From Hyphomicrobiales bacterium (GTDB lineage Bacteria > Pseudomonadota > Alphaproteobacteria > Rhizobiales > Devosiaceae), in assembly GCA_015487515.1 (NCBI GenBank), contig WFPQ01000119.1, positions 1 to 5,637 on the forward strand: a stretch of DNA of 5,637 bases, written 5' to 3'. Both the position numbers and the translations under genes were made by a program. Of the stretch, positions 1-5,637 are shown piece by piece (within the stretch, counting starts at the first letter, position 1; each line of letters begins with the position of its first letter). The notes beneath the pieces were generated by a model that was not told where the DNA came from, searched no databases, and saw only the letters and a list, made by a program, of their open reading frames with translations.

Positions 1-259
1 AAAGGTGTGCGCTGACCGGGGCCGTCAATATCAGAAAAACGAACCCGACAAGGGCCCGCAGGATAACCGGGCCGTCAAAGGCAACCACGGCAATGGCCAC
101 GAAACTCAGTCCCGCTCCCATGGTGCCGGTCTTTGATGCTGCGTGCATGCGCGTATAAAGGTCTGGCAGGCGCAAGATGCCGATGGAGGCAATAACAGTG
201 AATAGGGCACCTATGACCAGCAGAACTCCGCCAATGTAAAAGGCAATCTGTTCGATCAT
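1..259 (-). CDS. mrpG: Mrp antiporter subunit G, 3' end missing
   Basis: N-terminal 86 residues of MrpG/MnhG, cut by the window edge. Two hydrophobic segments (about 5-29 and 49-61) and the start of a third (66-80) are visible. The signature GILRLPDLYTRMHAASKTGT (27-46) is diagnostic of MnhG, and LTAPVSAH (78-85) is the conserved end of the third helix. Family members usually run to roughly 100-120 residues, so perhaps 15-35 are missing. The ATG (257-259) overlaps the mrpF stop as ATGA. A G-rich sequence, GGGGGGGTG, lies four bases upstream and can serve as ribosome binding site. Together with the upstream genes it completes the seven-subunit set. Whether another gene follows in the operon cannot be seen. 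Confidence 0.93.
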   Translation of the reverse strand, partial: MIEQIAFYIGGVLLVIGALFTVIASIGILRLPDLYTRMHAASKTGTMGAGLSFVAIAVVAFDGPVILRALVGFVFLILTAPVSAHL

Positions 260-621
260 TTTTCACCCCCCCTGGCAGAAGCTTTTTTTGCTGCCCGCCC
301 CGAAAAAGAAGAAGATTCAGGCTCCCCTGCCCGCTCCTTGCGCAAAAGCCCCCGATGAAGCACGTAACGGGCAAAGGCAACGGTAGCCAGGAAACCAACC
401 AGACCAAGGGCTATGGCCACGTCAAGGTAAAGAAAGAAACTGGTCTTGATGGCAACCACGGCTATATAGGCAATTCCAGTGGAAACCAGCATGTCAAGGG
501 CCAGCACCCTGTCAGGAAGGCTGGGGCCGATTATGATGCGAATGATGGTCAGCAAAAATGCAACGGTCAGAAGACCAAGGGCTATGGTCGCGCCAAGTTG
601 CAAAAACTCAAAGCCGCTCAT
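256..621 (-). CDS. mrpF: Mrp antiporter subunit F with extended C-terminal tail
   Basis: MrpF/MnhF, 121 residues. Three hydrophobic segments lie at about 8-31, 41-58 and 64-88. The signature GPSLPDRVLALDML (32-45) includes the conserved Asp37, and YLDVAIALGLVGFLATVAFARY (65-86) is the family's third-helix motif. Many MrpF proteins are about 90-95 residues and stop soon after this helix. Here some 30 extra polar residues follow (from about 92), ending in a Lys/Ala/Arg/Gly stretch that resembles the MrpA tail. The ATG start overlaps the mrpE stop (ATGA). GAGGTG (plus-strand positions 627-632) lies five bases upstream. The tail is encoded by an A7 run and a G7 run, so sequencing error or slippage there would alter only the last residues and the junction with mrpG. 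Confidence 0.94.
   Translation of the reverse strand: MSGFEFLQLGATIALGLLTVAFLLTIIRIIIGPSLPDRVLALDMLVSTGIAYIAVVAIKTSFFLYLDVAIALGLVGFLATVAFARYVLHRGLLRKERAGEPESSSFSGRAAKKASARGGEK
264..272 (-). promoter_or_regulatory. G-rich ribosome binding site of mrpG containing a G7 run
   Basis: GGGGGGGTG four bases upstream of the mrpG ATG, within the last codons of mrpF (Arg-Gly-Gly). The run of seven G (266-272) is the longest G homopolymer I noticed. It doubles as coding sequence and presumed ribosome binding site. Confidence 0.55.
283..289 (-). other. In-frame A AAA AAA heptamer near the end of mrpF
   Basis: On the minus strand the mrpF codons GCA AAA AAA place seven A residues in the phase of a -1 slippery heptamer. 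A -1 shift would continue for six codons and stop at the TGA at 263-265, giving a MrpF of 119 rather than 121 residues with a different end. The pattern is seen directly; any slippage is only a possibility. Confidence 0.35.
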
Positions 622-1097
622 TTGAACACCTCTATTATCTTGGCCTCAAAACCTCCGGCAATGTCCTTGACCAGAGCCTTCTTGTCAGGAACTGAAATCG
701 CATGGACATAAAGAAATTTCCGGTCTTTTGAAACATCAACACTCAAGGTGCCTGGGGTCAGGGTTATCAGGTTGGCAAGCAGGGTTATTTCCACGTCACT
801 CTTTACAGTAAGGGGAAAGGCGATGATGCCGGGCTTGAGCCTGGACTTCATGTCGGGAGAAAGAACAAGGACCGAAACCCTGTAGGCACTCATGCCGAGC
901 TCATGTAAAAACAGGAGGGCAAGGGAAATGGCGCGCCTGATCTTGAGCAGATAAACAGGAGGGGCGAATGTCTTGCGTATGATCAGCAGGGCAAGAAGAC
1001 TGACCCCCCCACCGAGCAAGAGATTTGGCAGCGAGAACCTGCCCGTGATGGCAGCCCATATCAATGCCAGAACAAGTGCCAGTCCCAGGCGGCTCAT
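618..1097 (-). CDS. mrpE: Mrp antiporter subunit E
   Basis: MrpE/MnhE, 159 residues, the typical family length. Hydrophobic segments at about 3-18, 23-41 and 56-80 are followed by a soluble, mixed-charge C-terminal half. The conserved core is PGIIAFPL (89-96), then [19 protein letters not shown] (104-122), a hallmark of the family, then [12 protein letters not shown] (125-136). The ATG start overlaps the mrpD stop as ATGA. AGGAG (plus-strand positions 1105-1109) sits seven bases upstream, within the end of mrpD. The stop overlaps the mrpF start in the same way. MrpE is the subunit whose cytoplasmic domain packs against the rest of the complex; it is needed for full antiport activity but has no complex I counterpart. 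No unusual features are seen in this copy. Confidence 0.95.
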   Translation of the reverse strand: MSRLGLALVLALIWAAITGRFSLPNLLLGGGVSLLALLIIRKTFAPPVYLLKIRRAISLALLFLHELGMSAYRVSVLVLSPDMKSRLKPGIIAFPLTVKSDVEITLLANLITLTPGTLSVDVSKDRKFLYVHAISVPDKKALVKDIAGGFEAKIIEVFK

Positions 1098-2713
1098 CGG
1101 GCAACTCCTGTTGTTTGTTCACCGGCGGAAGAGGACTCAAGACCAACTGCCCCAATGTAATTTTCAACCTGCAAAAGATCACCGGCCGCTGCCCTGGTGC
1201 TGTCAAAAACAAGATTGGGCCGCAGTCCGATCACGACAACAAGCAGTACCAGGGCCAGGGTCGCACCAAGGGCATAACCATTTTCAAGACCGGACAGGGG
1301 CCGGAGCCGATCATTTCTGATCTCCGATTTCTTGCCCTCCCGACCATTGCGCCAGAAAATATGGGCCCAAAGGCGGGTTCCGGCAATGGTGGTAAGAATC
1401 GAATTTATCAGTATGGCAGCAGCCAGCCACCAGTCCGAATCCTGCAAAGCGGCCTCGGTAAGCAGCAATTTGGGCCAAAAACCAAGAAATGGCGGCAGAC
1501 CGGCAGCCGCAAAGACAAGAACGAGGAACAGGATTGAAATCAGCGAATTATAGGCATAAACCCCGCCCATGCGCCGGGTGTCGGTTTCCTGGGTAACTCT
1601 CTCTACAAGGCCGGCCACCAGATAAAATGCCGACATGGTCAGGATTGCATGGAAGGCATAAAACGCGCCACCGGCAAGACCGCGAACCGAAGGGACGGCA
1701 ATGCCGGCCAGAATCGCACCAATGCCACCAATCACCAAAAAGCCAAGGGCCCGGCGCAGATTGGTCTGGGCGATGGCGCCAAGGGGGGCGGTTATCAGGG
1801 TGGCAATGGCAATTGCCGTTATGAGAGGATCGAAAATGTCGCGCTGTTCGGGCAACAGAACAATCAGAACACGCAAAAGAGCATAGGCCCCAACCTTGGT
1901 CAGAAGGCCGCCAAACAGAGCAGAGACAGCAGCATCGGGAGTATGATAGGAGGCCGGCAGCCAGGCATTGACCGGGAAGGCGGCGGCCTTCATGGCAAAG
2001 GCAAGAAAGAAAAGCGCCGCAATCGCCGTCATTGCAGCCGGTTCTGCCGCAGGGGCAACCAGAGCAATGTCGGCCATGTTCAAAGTGCCGAGAAGGCCAT
2101 AAAGATAACCAAGCCCCGCAAGAAAAAACGTTGTGGCAAGAAAATTCAGAAAACCGTATTTAACTGCCCCGTCCAGCTGGATTTTCTTGCCCCCGATTAT
2201 CAGCAATCCAAACGATGCTATGAGCATCACTTCGAACCAGACGTAAAGATTGAAAAGGTCACCGGTCATGAACGCGCCGGTAACACCGGCAAGAAGCAGC
2301 ATGACCAGGGGATAAAACCCATGCCGGGTTTCCCTTGGAACTATTTCCGCACGAAAATAAATCAGCACCAAAAGAGTGACCACGGCCGAGGCCAGGGCAA
2401 AACCGACGCTAAGAACATCAGCCACGAAACTTATGCCAAACGGGGGCAGCCAGTTGCCCATGGTCATGGCAACCGGGCCCGTGACCAGTACCCGGTAAAA
2501 AAGTTCGGCCTCTATGGCAATGATTGCCATGACCGAAATCAGCGAAAAACCGAACTGGGAACCCCGGGAATGGCGAACCATCGCCAGAAGGGCACCGGCC
2601 ATCAGGGCAATGACCACCGGAAATATTATGCTCCAGTCCGCAACACTGGTCGGGGTATCCAGCATCGCAACCGGAAGTTCGACTTCAGCTTTTGCAGCGT
2701 TATCATATGCCAT
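1094..2713 (-). CDS. mrpD: Mrp antiporter subunit D (NuoM/NuoN-like)
   Basis: Second large proton-pathway subunit, 539 residues, with a Proton_antipo_M-type core and about 14 hydrophobic segments. The TM5 glutamate is E161 in LFNLYVWFEVMLIASFGL. The TM7 lysine is K242 in FAMKAAAFPVNAWLPASYH. The TM8 lysine is K273 in TKVGAY. LPPFLGFWPKLLL (406-418) marks the later conserved segment. At the place where MrpA has HAFYKG, this protein reads HAILTMSAF (355-363), so the usual TM10 lysine position appears to be Met360. About 25 mostly polar residues precede the first helix, and about 30 hydrophilic residues end the protein. The ATG at 2711-2713 has only weak Shine-Dalgarno matches (AGGT, AGAAG). The next ATG, at 2665 (codon 17), has none. 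It is the only subunit gene here not overlapping its upstream neighbour. Identity is secure; the exact start is less so. Confidence 0.95.
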   Translation of the reverse strand: MAYDNAAKAEVELPVAMLDTPTSVADWSIIFPVVIALMAGALLAMVRHSRGSQFGFSLISVMAIIAIEAELFYRVLVTGPVAMTMGNWLPPFGISFVADVLSVGFALASAVVTLLVLIYFRAEIVPRETRHGFYPLVMLLLAGVTGAFMTGDLFNLYVWFEVMLIASFGLLIIGGKKIQLDGAVKYGFLNFLATTFFLAGLGYLYGLLGTLNMADIALVAPAAEPAAMTAIAALFFLAFAMKAAAFPVNAWLPASYHTPDAAVSALFGGLLTKVGAYALLRVLIVLLPEQRDIFDPLITAIAIATLITAPLGAIAQTNLRRALGFLVIGGIGAILAGIAVPSVRGLAGGAFYAFHAILTMSAFYLVAGLVERVTQETDTRRMGGVYAYNSLISILFLVLVFAAAGLPPFLGFWPKLLLTEAALQDSDWWLAAAILINSILTTIAGTRLWAHIFWRNGREGKKSEIRNDRLRPLSGLENGYALGATLALVLLVVVIGLRPNLVFDSTRAAAGDLLQVENYIGAVGLESSSAGEQTTGVAR

Positions 2714-2727
2714 GAATCTTCTACCTG
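2714..2727 (-). other. Only intergenic gap in the operon (mrpC/mrpD)
   Basis: Fourteen bases separate the mrpC TAG from the mrpD ATG. They contain AGGT and AGAAG, weak Shine-Dalgarno matches, and no room for a promoter or terminator. Coupling to the upstream gene is still plausible at this distance. Confidence 0.6.
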
Positions 2728-3108
2728 CTAATAGCTAAGTGGCGGTTTGCCCGGACCAGACGGTTCGGCCACCCGCATCTTGTTGGTATCATCGGCGTCA
2801 AGTTCCTGATAGGCGCGATAGCCAAGAATCAGCAAGAAAGTAAACAGGGCAAAACCGATCACGATCGCCGTAAGAATCAGGGCCTGCGGAAGCGGGTTTG
2901 CAATATCCTGAAGCGGCTGCTTGAGTCCGGGAGGAACTATGGGGGGAACCTCGCGGGTAATGCGGCCAAGGGTAAAGATCAACAGGTTAACCCCGTTCCC
3001 AAGGATGGTTATTCCCAACAGCATCTGAATCACCGCCCTTGAAAGGATCAGGTAAACCGCAACGGTGAAAAACACGCCGACCAGGGGCGCCATGTAAAAT
3101 TCAATCAA
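2728..3108 (-). CDS. mrpC: Mrp antiporter subunit C (NuoK-like), TTG start
   Basis: MrpC/MnhC, 126 residues, homologous to complex I NuoK, with three hydrophobic segments (about 8-23, 27-48, 75-97). The family signature NPLPQALILTAIVIGFA covers residues 71-87, and LLGITILGNGVNLLIF (30-45) matches the second helix. I chose the TTG at 3106-3108. GAGGA lies six bases upstream, the codon overlaps the mrpB stop as TTGA, and the resulting MIEFYM N-terminus matches the length of family members that begin MEILM or similar. The alternative ATG at 3091-3093 has no nearby Shine-Dalgarno sequence and would give 121 residues. The C-terminus beyond about residue 105 is polar and variable, with a Pro-rich end (GPGKPPLSY). 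The gene ends in TAG, 14 nt before mrpD. Confidence 0.95.
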   Translation of the reverse strand: MIEFYMAPLVGVFFTVAVYLILSRAVIQMLLGITILGNGVNLLIFTLGRITREVPPIVPPGLKQPLQDIANPLPQALILTAIVIGFALFTFLLILGYRAYQELDADDTNKMRVAEPSGPGKPPLSY

Positions 3109-3527
3109 TTGCCATCCTCATCTTCTTCCAGCGCAAGCGCCACGGCACCAATGGTGCCAACCACTGCGAAATAAACCCCGATATCAAACAACATGGGGGT
3201 GGAAACGGTGATCTCGGTTTCTCCAAAGGGAATGTAACCCCAAAGTCCGGTCAGAAAGGGAAGCGACTGACCAAGGGAAAGCAAACCGGCAAAAGCCGCT
3301 ATGAAAACCCCGAAACCGGCCATGGAAATGGGATCCACCTTCAGGGCCTTGCGTACCTCTGAAACCCCCACGGCAACCCCATATATGGCAATGGCCGAAG
3401 CCGCTATCAGGCCGCCAATGAAACCACCCCCGGGCTCATTGTGACCACGCAAGAGCACAAATATGGAAAATACGATCATGATGGCGGTAAGAGCCGGAGC
3501 TATGGTTCTGAAAATTATGGTTTTCAT
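3105..3527 (-). CDS. mrpB: Mrp antiporter subunit B
   Basis: Small membrane subunit of the Mrp antiporter, 140 residues, the usual length for a stand-alone MrpB (MnhB domain). The diagnostic motif LLRGHNEPGGGFIGGL spans residues 25-40. A second conserved block, STPMLFDIGVYFAVVG, spans 109-124. About four hydrophobic segments are visible (roughly 8-26, 34-57, 68-88, 112-133), matching the family. The ATG start is supported by GGGAGGA (plus-strand positions 3535-3541) seven bases upstream, inside the end of mrpA, and by the ATGA overlap with the mrpA stop. The protein ends in an acidic EEDEDGN tail, part of which is encoded by the ribosome binding site of mrpC. In Mrp complexes MrpB is required for assembly and transport, but its exact part in the ion path is less settled than that of A and D. 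Confidence 0.95.
   Translation of the reverse strand: MKTIIFRTIAPALTAIMIVFSIFVLLRGHNEPGGGFIGGLIAASAIAIYGVAVGVSEVRKALKVDPISMAGFGVFIAAFAGLLSLGQSLPFLTGLWGYIPFGETEITVSTPMLFDIGVYFAVVGTIGAVALALEEDEDGN
3115..3119 (-). promoter_or_regulatory. Ribosome binding site that decides the mrpC start
   Basis: GAGGA on the minus strand, six bases before the TTG at 3106-3108 and 21 bases before the alternative ATG at 3091-3093. The spacing fits only the TTG. It lies inside the last codons of mrpB and contributes to its acidic tail. Confidence 0.7.
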
Positions 3528-5637
3528 GCGGAGTTCCTCCCTTTGGCAGAAGGAGAAGCAGAAGCCTTCCTGCCTCTTGCGCCCCGGGCGGACGAAGCGG
3601 CAGGCGATCCGGCGCCGGCCTTCTTCCCGCGAACCCCGGAGGTAATTCTCCTGAGGATTCCAGAACCGGTCTGGGGGCCTCCGGCCCTGATTCTGATCAG
3701 GGCTATTATGGCAATGCCGGCGGCCATGACCACGGAAATTTCACCCAGGGTATCAAGTCCGCGATAATCTACCAGGATCACATTGACGATATTGCTGCCA
3801 TGGGCAAGGGGTACGCTGGTCAGGGTAAACAGGTCCGAAAGCCTGGTATCCAGCGTTGTCTGCAAAACCGTGAACATTACCATGGTGACACCAATGCCAA
3901 CAGCGACAGCCAGCCCGCCATCCCGGATAATCTCGACAGGTGATCTGAAATCGCGCTGGTCAAGGTGCAGCCTCGTCATGACAAGGGCCAGAATCACCAC
4001 CGACAACGTCTCGACCATGAACTGGGTAAATCCAAGATCGGGAGCGCCAAACAACATGAATATGAGAGCCACGGCAAAACCCTGGATACCAAGAGACACG
4101 ATGGCTATGAGACGGGTTCTGGCCATGACCACCGCAAAAAGACCGGAAATTGCCATGATGAATATGGCCAATTCATAAAACGGAACCTCCTGAATTGGCG
4201 GCAATACCGGCATCAGGAAATTGCCAGCCAGAGGCAATATAAGCGCCATGGCAAACAGGACAAATACCACCAGCAGGTAAATCTCGAGGCGGCCACTGTG
4301 CAAGATGTCCGTCAGCCGGGCCGAAAGCCTTACAAGACCAAACATCAGCCAGTCGAAGATCCTGTCGAACGACCAGCCGAGATTCCTGGAAAAGGCGCGC
4401 ATGGCGAAGCGAATATCGGGAATGGCAAGAAAAATGACCACGCCCAGTATCCATGTCAGGCTGGAAAGGGCGAATGGCAGGGTGGTGAGCATGGACAGGC
4501 TGATGTAAAGCTTGGCCTCGACCCCGAAACCGGCAATGGAAGAGGCAAAGGGAATCAGGATGGTCTTGGTGAAATAATATAGCTGGGTGCCGCTCCAGAT
4601 GGAAAAACCACCAAGAACAACAGAACCCACCCAGATGGAAAGACTGCCCTCGTGGGGTTTTAGCGGGGTGGCTTTCATCTCGCCGAAAAACACCCTGAAA
4701 AGAATGGCCAGGCCCGAGCCCATCATCATGGCATTGCCCAATATCATCACCGCGATCACAAGGGTCGTGGGCCAGTCGGTAAACAGTTCGGCAATGCTGG
4801 AAAGTTCGAGTATGGCATACATTTCTTCCTTGGCCATGAAGGCGACGGTGGCCGGAATTCCGGCCATGCCGGCCACGCCAACGATGGCAGCGGCAAAGGT
4901 GAACGGCATTACCCGCCACAGCCCGCCAAGCTCGGTGATATCCCTGGTGCCGGTGCCGTGATCAACACTGCCGGCGACCATGAACATGGCTCCCTTGTAA
5001 AAGGCATGGGCCAGAAGATAAAGAACCGCGGCGGTTATGGCAGTTTCACCGCCAATGCCGATCAGCAGAACCAAAAGACCAAGAGAGGCCACGGTGGTCT
5101 GGGCCAGCATCTGTTTCATGTCGGTCTGCTTAAGGGCCATGGACGCCCCCCAAAGCAGGGTCAGCGCGCCAAACAGCTGCAGGATCAGACCCCACTCAAA
5201 GGTGCCCCCCAGAATCGGGTTGAACCTTGCCAGAAGGTATACGCCGGCCTTGACCATGGTGGCCGAGTGCAGATAGGCGGAAACCGGGGTCGGGGCCTCC
5301 ATGGCATTGGGAAGCCAGAAGTGAAACGGAAACTGGGCCGACTTGGTAAAGGCGGCAAATATGATCAGCAGGAGTATGGGAAGATACATGTCCCCCTCAC
5401 GTATGGCCCCGGAAAGACTGAACATCGAGGTAATGTCCCACTGGCCGGTGAACTGGCGCAACAAAACAATGGCCGCCAGCAGCCCGAGCCCGCCGAGGCC
5501 CGTCACGACAATGGCCTGGATGGCCGCGCGCCGGGAAGCCTGGCGCGAATGATCAAAACCGATCAGAAGGAAGGAGGTTATCGCGGTCAGTTCCCAGAAT
5601 ACAAACAGGGAAATCATGTTGTCTGACAGGACCAGGC
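3524..5637 (-). CDS. mrpA: Mrp antiporter subunit A (NuoL-like), 5' end missing
   Basis: Largest subunit of the Mrp Na+/H+ antiporter, an inner-membrane protein related to complex I NuoL. The frame stays open to the window edge and reads LVLSDN before the ATG at 5617. That ATG is internal: family alignment puts the FWELT glutamate (about 5592) near residue 140, so roughly 125 residues are missing. Visible landmarks, numbered from 5617, are FWELT (7-11, TM5 Glu), TKSAQFPFHFWLPN (91-104, TM7 Lys), APTPVSAYLHSATMVKAG (108-125), HAFYKG (204-209, TM10 Lys) and MAKEEMY (261-267). The distal part carries GAPDLGFTQFMVETLSVV (524-541), the DUF4040/MbhD-like region, and VDYRGLDTLGEISVV (616-630), the MbhE-like region. 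MrpB is not fused to it. The last 40-45 residues (from about 655) are a Lys/Arg/Ala/Ser/Gly-rich tail. The stop overlaps the mrpB start as ATGA. The motifs are decisive for the family; the transported cation is inferred. Confidence 0.96.
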   Translation of the reverse strand, partial: LVLSDNMISLFVFWELTAITSFLLIGFDHSRQASRRAAIQAIVVTGLGGLGLLAAIVLLRQFTGQWDITSMFSLSGAIREGDMYLPILLLIIFAAFTKSAQFPFHFWLPNAMEAPTPVSAYLHSATMVKAGVYLLARFNPILGGTFEWGLILQLFGALTLLWGASMALKQTDMKQMLAQTTVASLGLLVLLIGIGGETAITAAVLYLLAHAFYKGAMFMVAGSVDHGTGTRDITELGGLWRVMPFTFAAAIVGVAGMAGIPATVAFMAKEEMYAILELSSIAELFTDWPTTLVIAVMILGNAMMMGSGLAILFRVFFGEMKATPLKPHEGSLSIWVGSVVLGGFSIWSGTQLYYFTKTILIPFASSIAGFGVEAKLYISLSMLTTLPFALSSLTWILGVVIFLAIPDIRFAMRAFSRNLGWSFDRIFDWLMFGLVRLSARLTDILHSGRLEIYLLVVFVLFAMALILPLAGNFLMPVLPPIQEVPFYELAIFIMAISGLFAVVMARTRLIAIVSLGIQGFAVALIFMLFGAPDLGFTQFMVETLSVVILALVMTRLHLDQRDFRSPVEIIRDGGLAVAVGIGVTMVMFTVLQTTLDTRLSDLFTLTSVPLAHGSNIVNVILVDYRGLDTLGEISVVMAAGIAIIALIRIRAGGPQTGSGILRRITSGVRGKKAGAGSPAASSARGARGRKASASPSAKGRNSA
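3535..3541 (-). promoter_or_regulatory. Strong ribosome binding site for mrpB
   Basis: GGGAGGA, seven bases before the mrpB ATG. It is embedded in the codons for the basic C-terminal tail of MrpA. It is one of the two best Shine-Dalgarno matches in the window, together with AGGAG before mrpE. Confidence 0.75.

Noticed and set aside
280..310. T-run (plus strand 283-289) as a possible rho-independent terminator
   Set aside because: No convincing GC-rich hairpin precedes it on the plus strand, no plus-strand gene ends there, and it lies within mrpF coding sequence.
2671..2683. Short inverted repeat GAAGT-CGA-ACTTC in the 5' part of mrpD
   Set aside because: A five-base stem with a three-base loop within coding sequence is expected by chance and is not placed as a terminator or operator.
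1649..2731. Long open frame on the plus strand (360 codons) antisense to mrpD
   Set aside because: Its product is a Gly/Lys/Arg/Asn/His-rich low-complexity sequence with no recognisable domain, as expected from reading a hydrophobic membrane gene in reverse. mrpD is unmistakable on the other strand.
3105..3527. mrpA and mrpB as a broken version of the fused A'/B gene
   Set aside because: MrpB has its own strong ribosome binding site, a normal start and full length, and MrpA ends normally after its MbhE-like region, so two intact genes are the simpler reading.
4173..4919. Second minus-strand frame of 248 codons within mrpA
   Set aside because: It is out of phase with mrpA and rich in His, Arg, Cys and Trp. 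No family motif is present, while the mrpA frame is conserved throughout.
5615..5617. ATG as the start of mrpA
   Set aside because: The codons before it continue the conserved LVLSDN-M-ISLFVFWEL segment of the family, and about 125 N-terminal residues would be missing. The true start is beyond the window.
4958..5626. Plus-strand open frame of 222 codons antisense to mrpA
   Set aside because: Polar, Gly/Gln/His/Arg-rich product with no domain. It is a shadow of the mrpA frame.

Overview
The window is almost entirely one minus-strand operon for a multisubunit Mrp/Mnh-type monovalent cation/proton antiporter. It reads from high to low coordinates as mrpA-mrpB-mrpC-mrpD-mrpE-mrpF-mrpG. All seven subunits are separate genes in canonical order. 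mrpA is cut at its 5' end by the right edge of the window, and mrpG is cut at its 3' end by the left edge. The operon promoter, the mrpA start, any terminator and the flanking genes are therefore outside the view.

Layout on the minus strand: mrpA C-terminal part (3524-5637), mrpB (3105-3527), mrpC (2728-3108), mrpD (1094-2713), mrpE (618-1097), mrpF (256-621) and mrpG N-terminal part (1-259). Five of the six junctions are 4-nt stop/start overlaps: ATGA at A/B, D/E, E/F and F/G, and TTGA at B/C. Only mrpC/mrpD has a gap, of 14 nt. Shine-Dalgarno-like sequences lie inside the preceding genes, so translation is probably coupled, as expected for subunits of one membrane complex. No stretch longer than 14 nt lacks a gene, and I see no RNA gene, mobile element, CRISPR array or terminator.

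How the genes work together: MrpA (NuoL-like) and MrpD (NuoM/NuoN-like) are the complex I-related proton-pathway subunits, and MrpC is NuoK-like. The distal part of MrpA carries the regions related to complex I NuoJ and the Mbh D/E subunits. MrpB, E, F and G are small membrane subunits needed for assembly and for the cation path. The known role of the complex is to export Na+ (in some systems K+ or other cations) in exchange for H+, supporting pH homeostasis and salt tolerance.

Organism: the base composition is moderate, probably a little over half G+C, with a Gram-negative style of operon. The wording of MrpC, MrpD and MrpE looks proteobacterial, perhaps a marine or halotolerant alphaproteobacterium, but this is a low-confidence impression. 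The separate mrpA and mrpB differ from the fused A'/B gene of the rhizobial Pha system.

I found no undescribed system. The points worth a second look are details of this operon: a missing TM10 lysine in MrpD, a TTG start for mrpC, Lys/Arg/Ala/Ser-rich tails on MrpA and MrpF, and an in-frame A7 heptamer followed by a G7 run at the end of mrpF.
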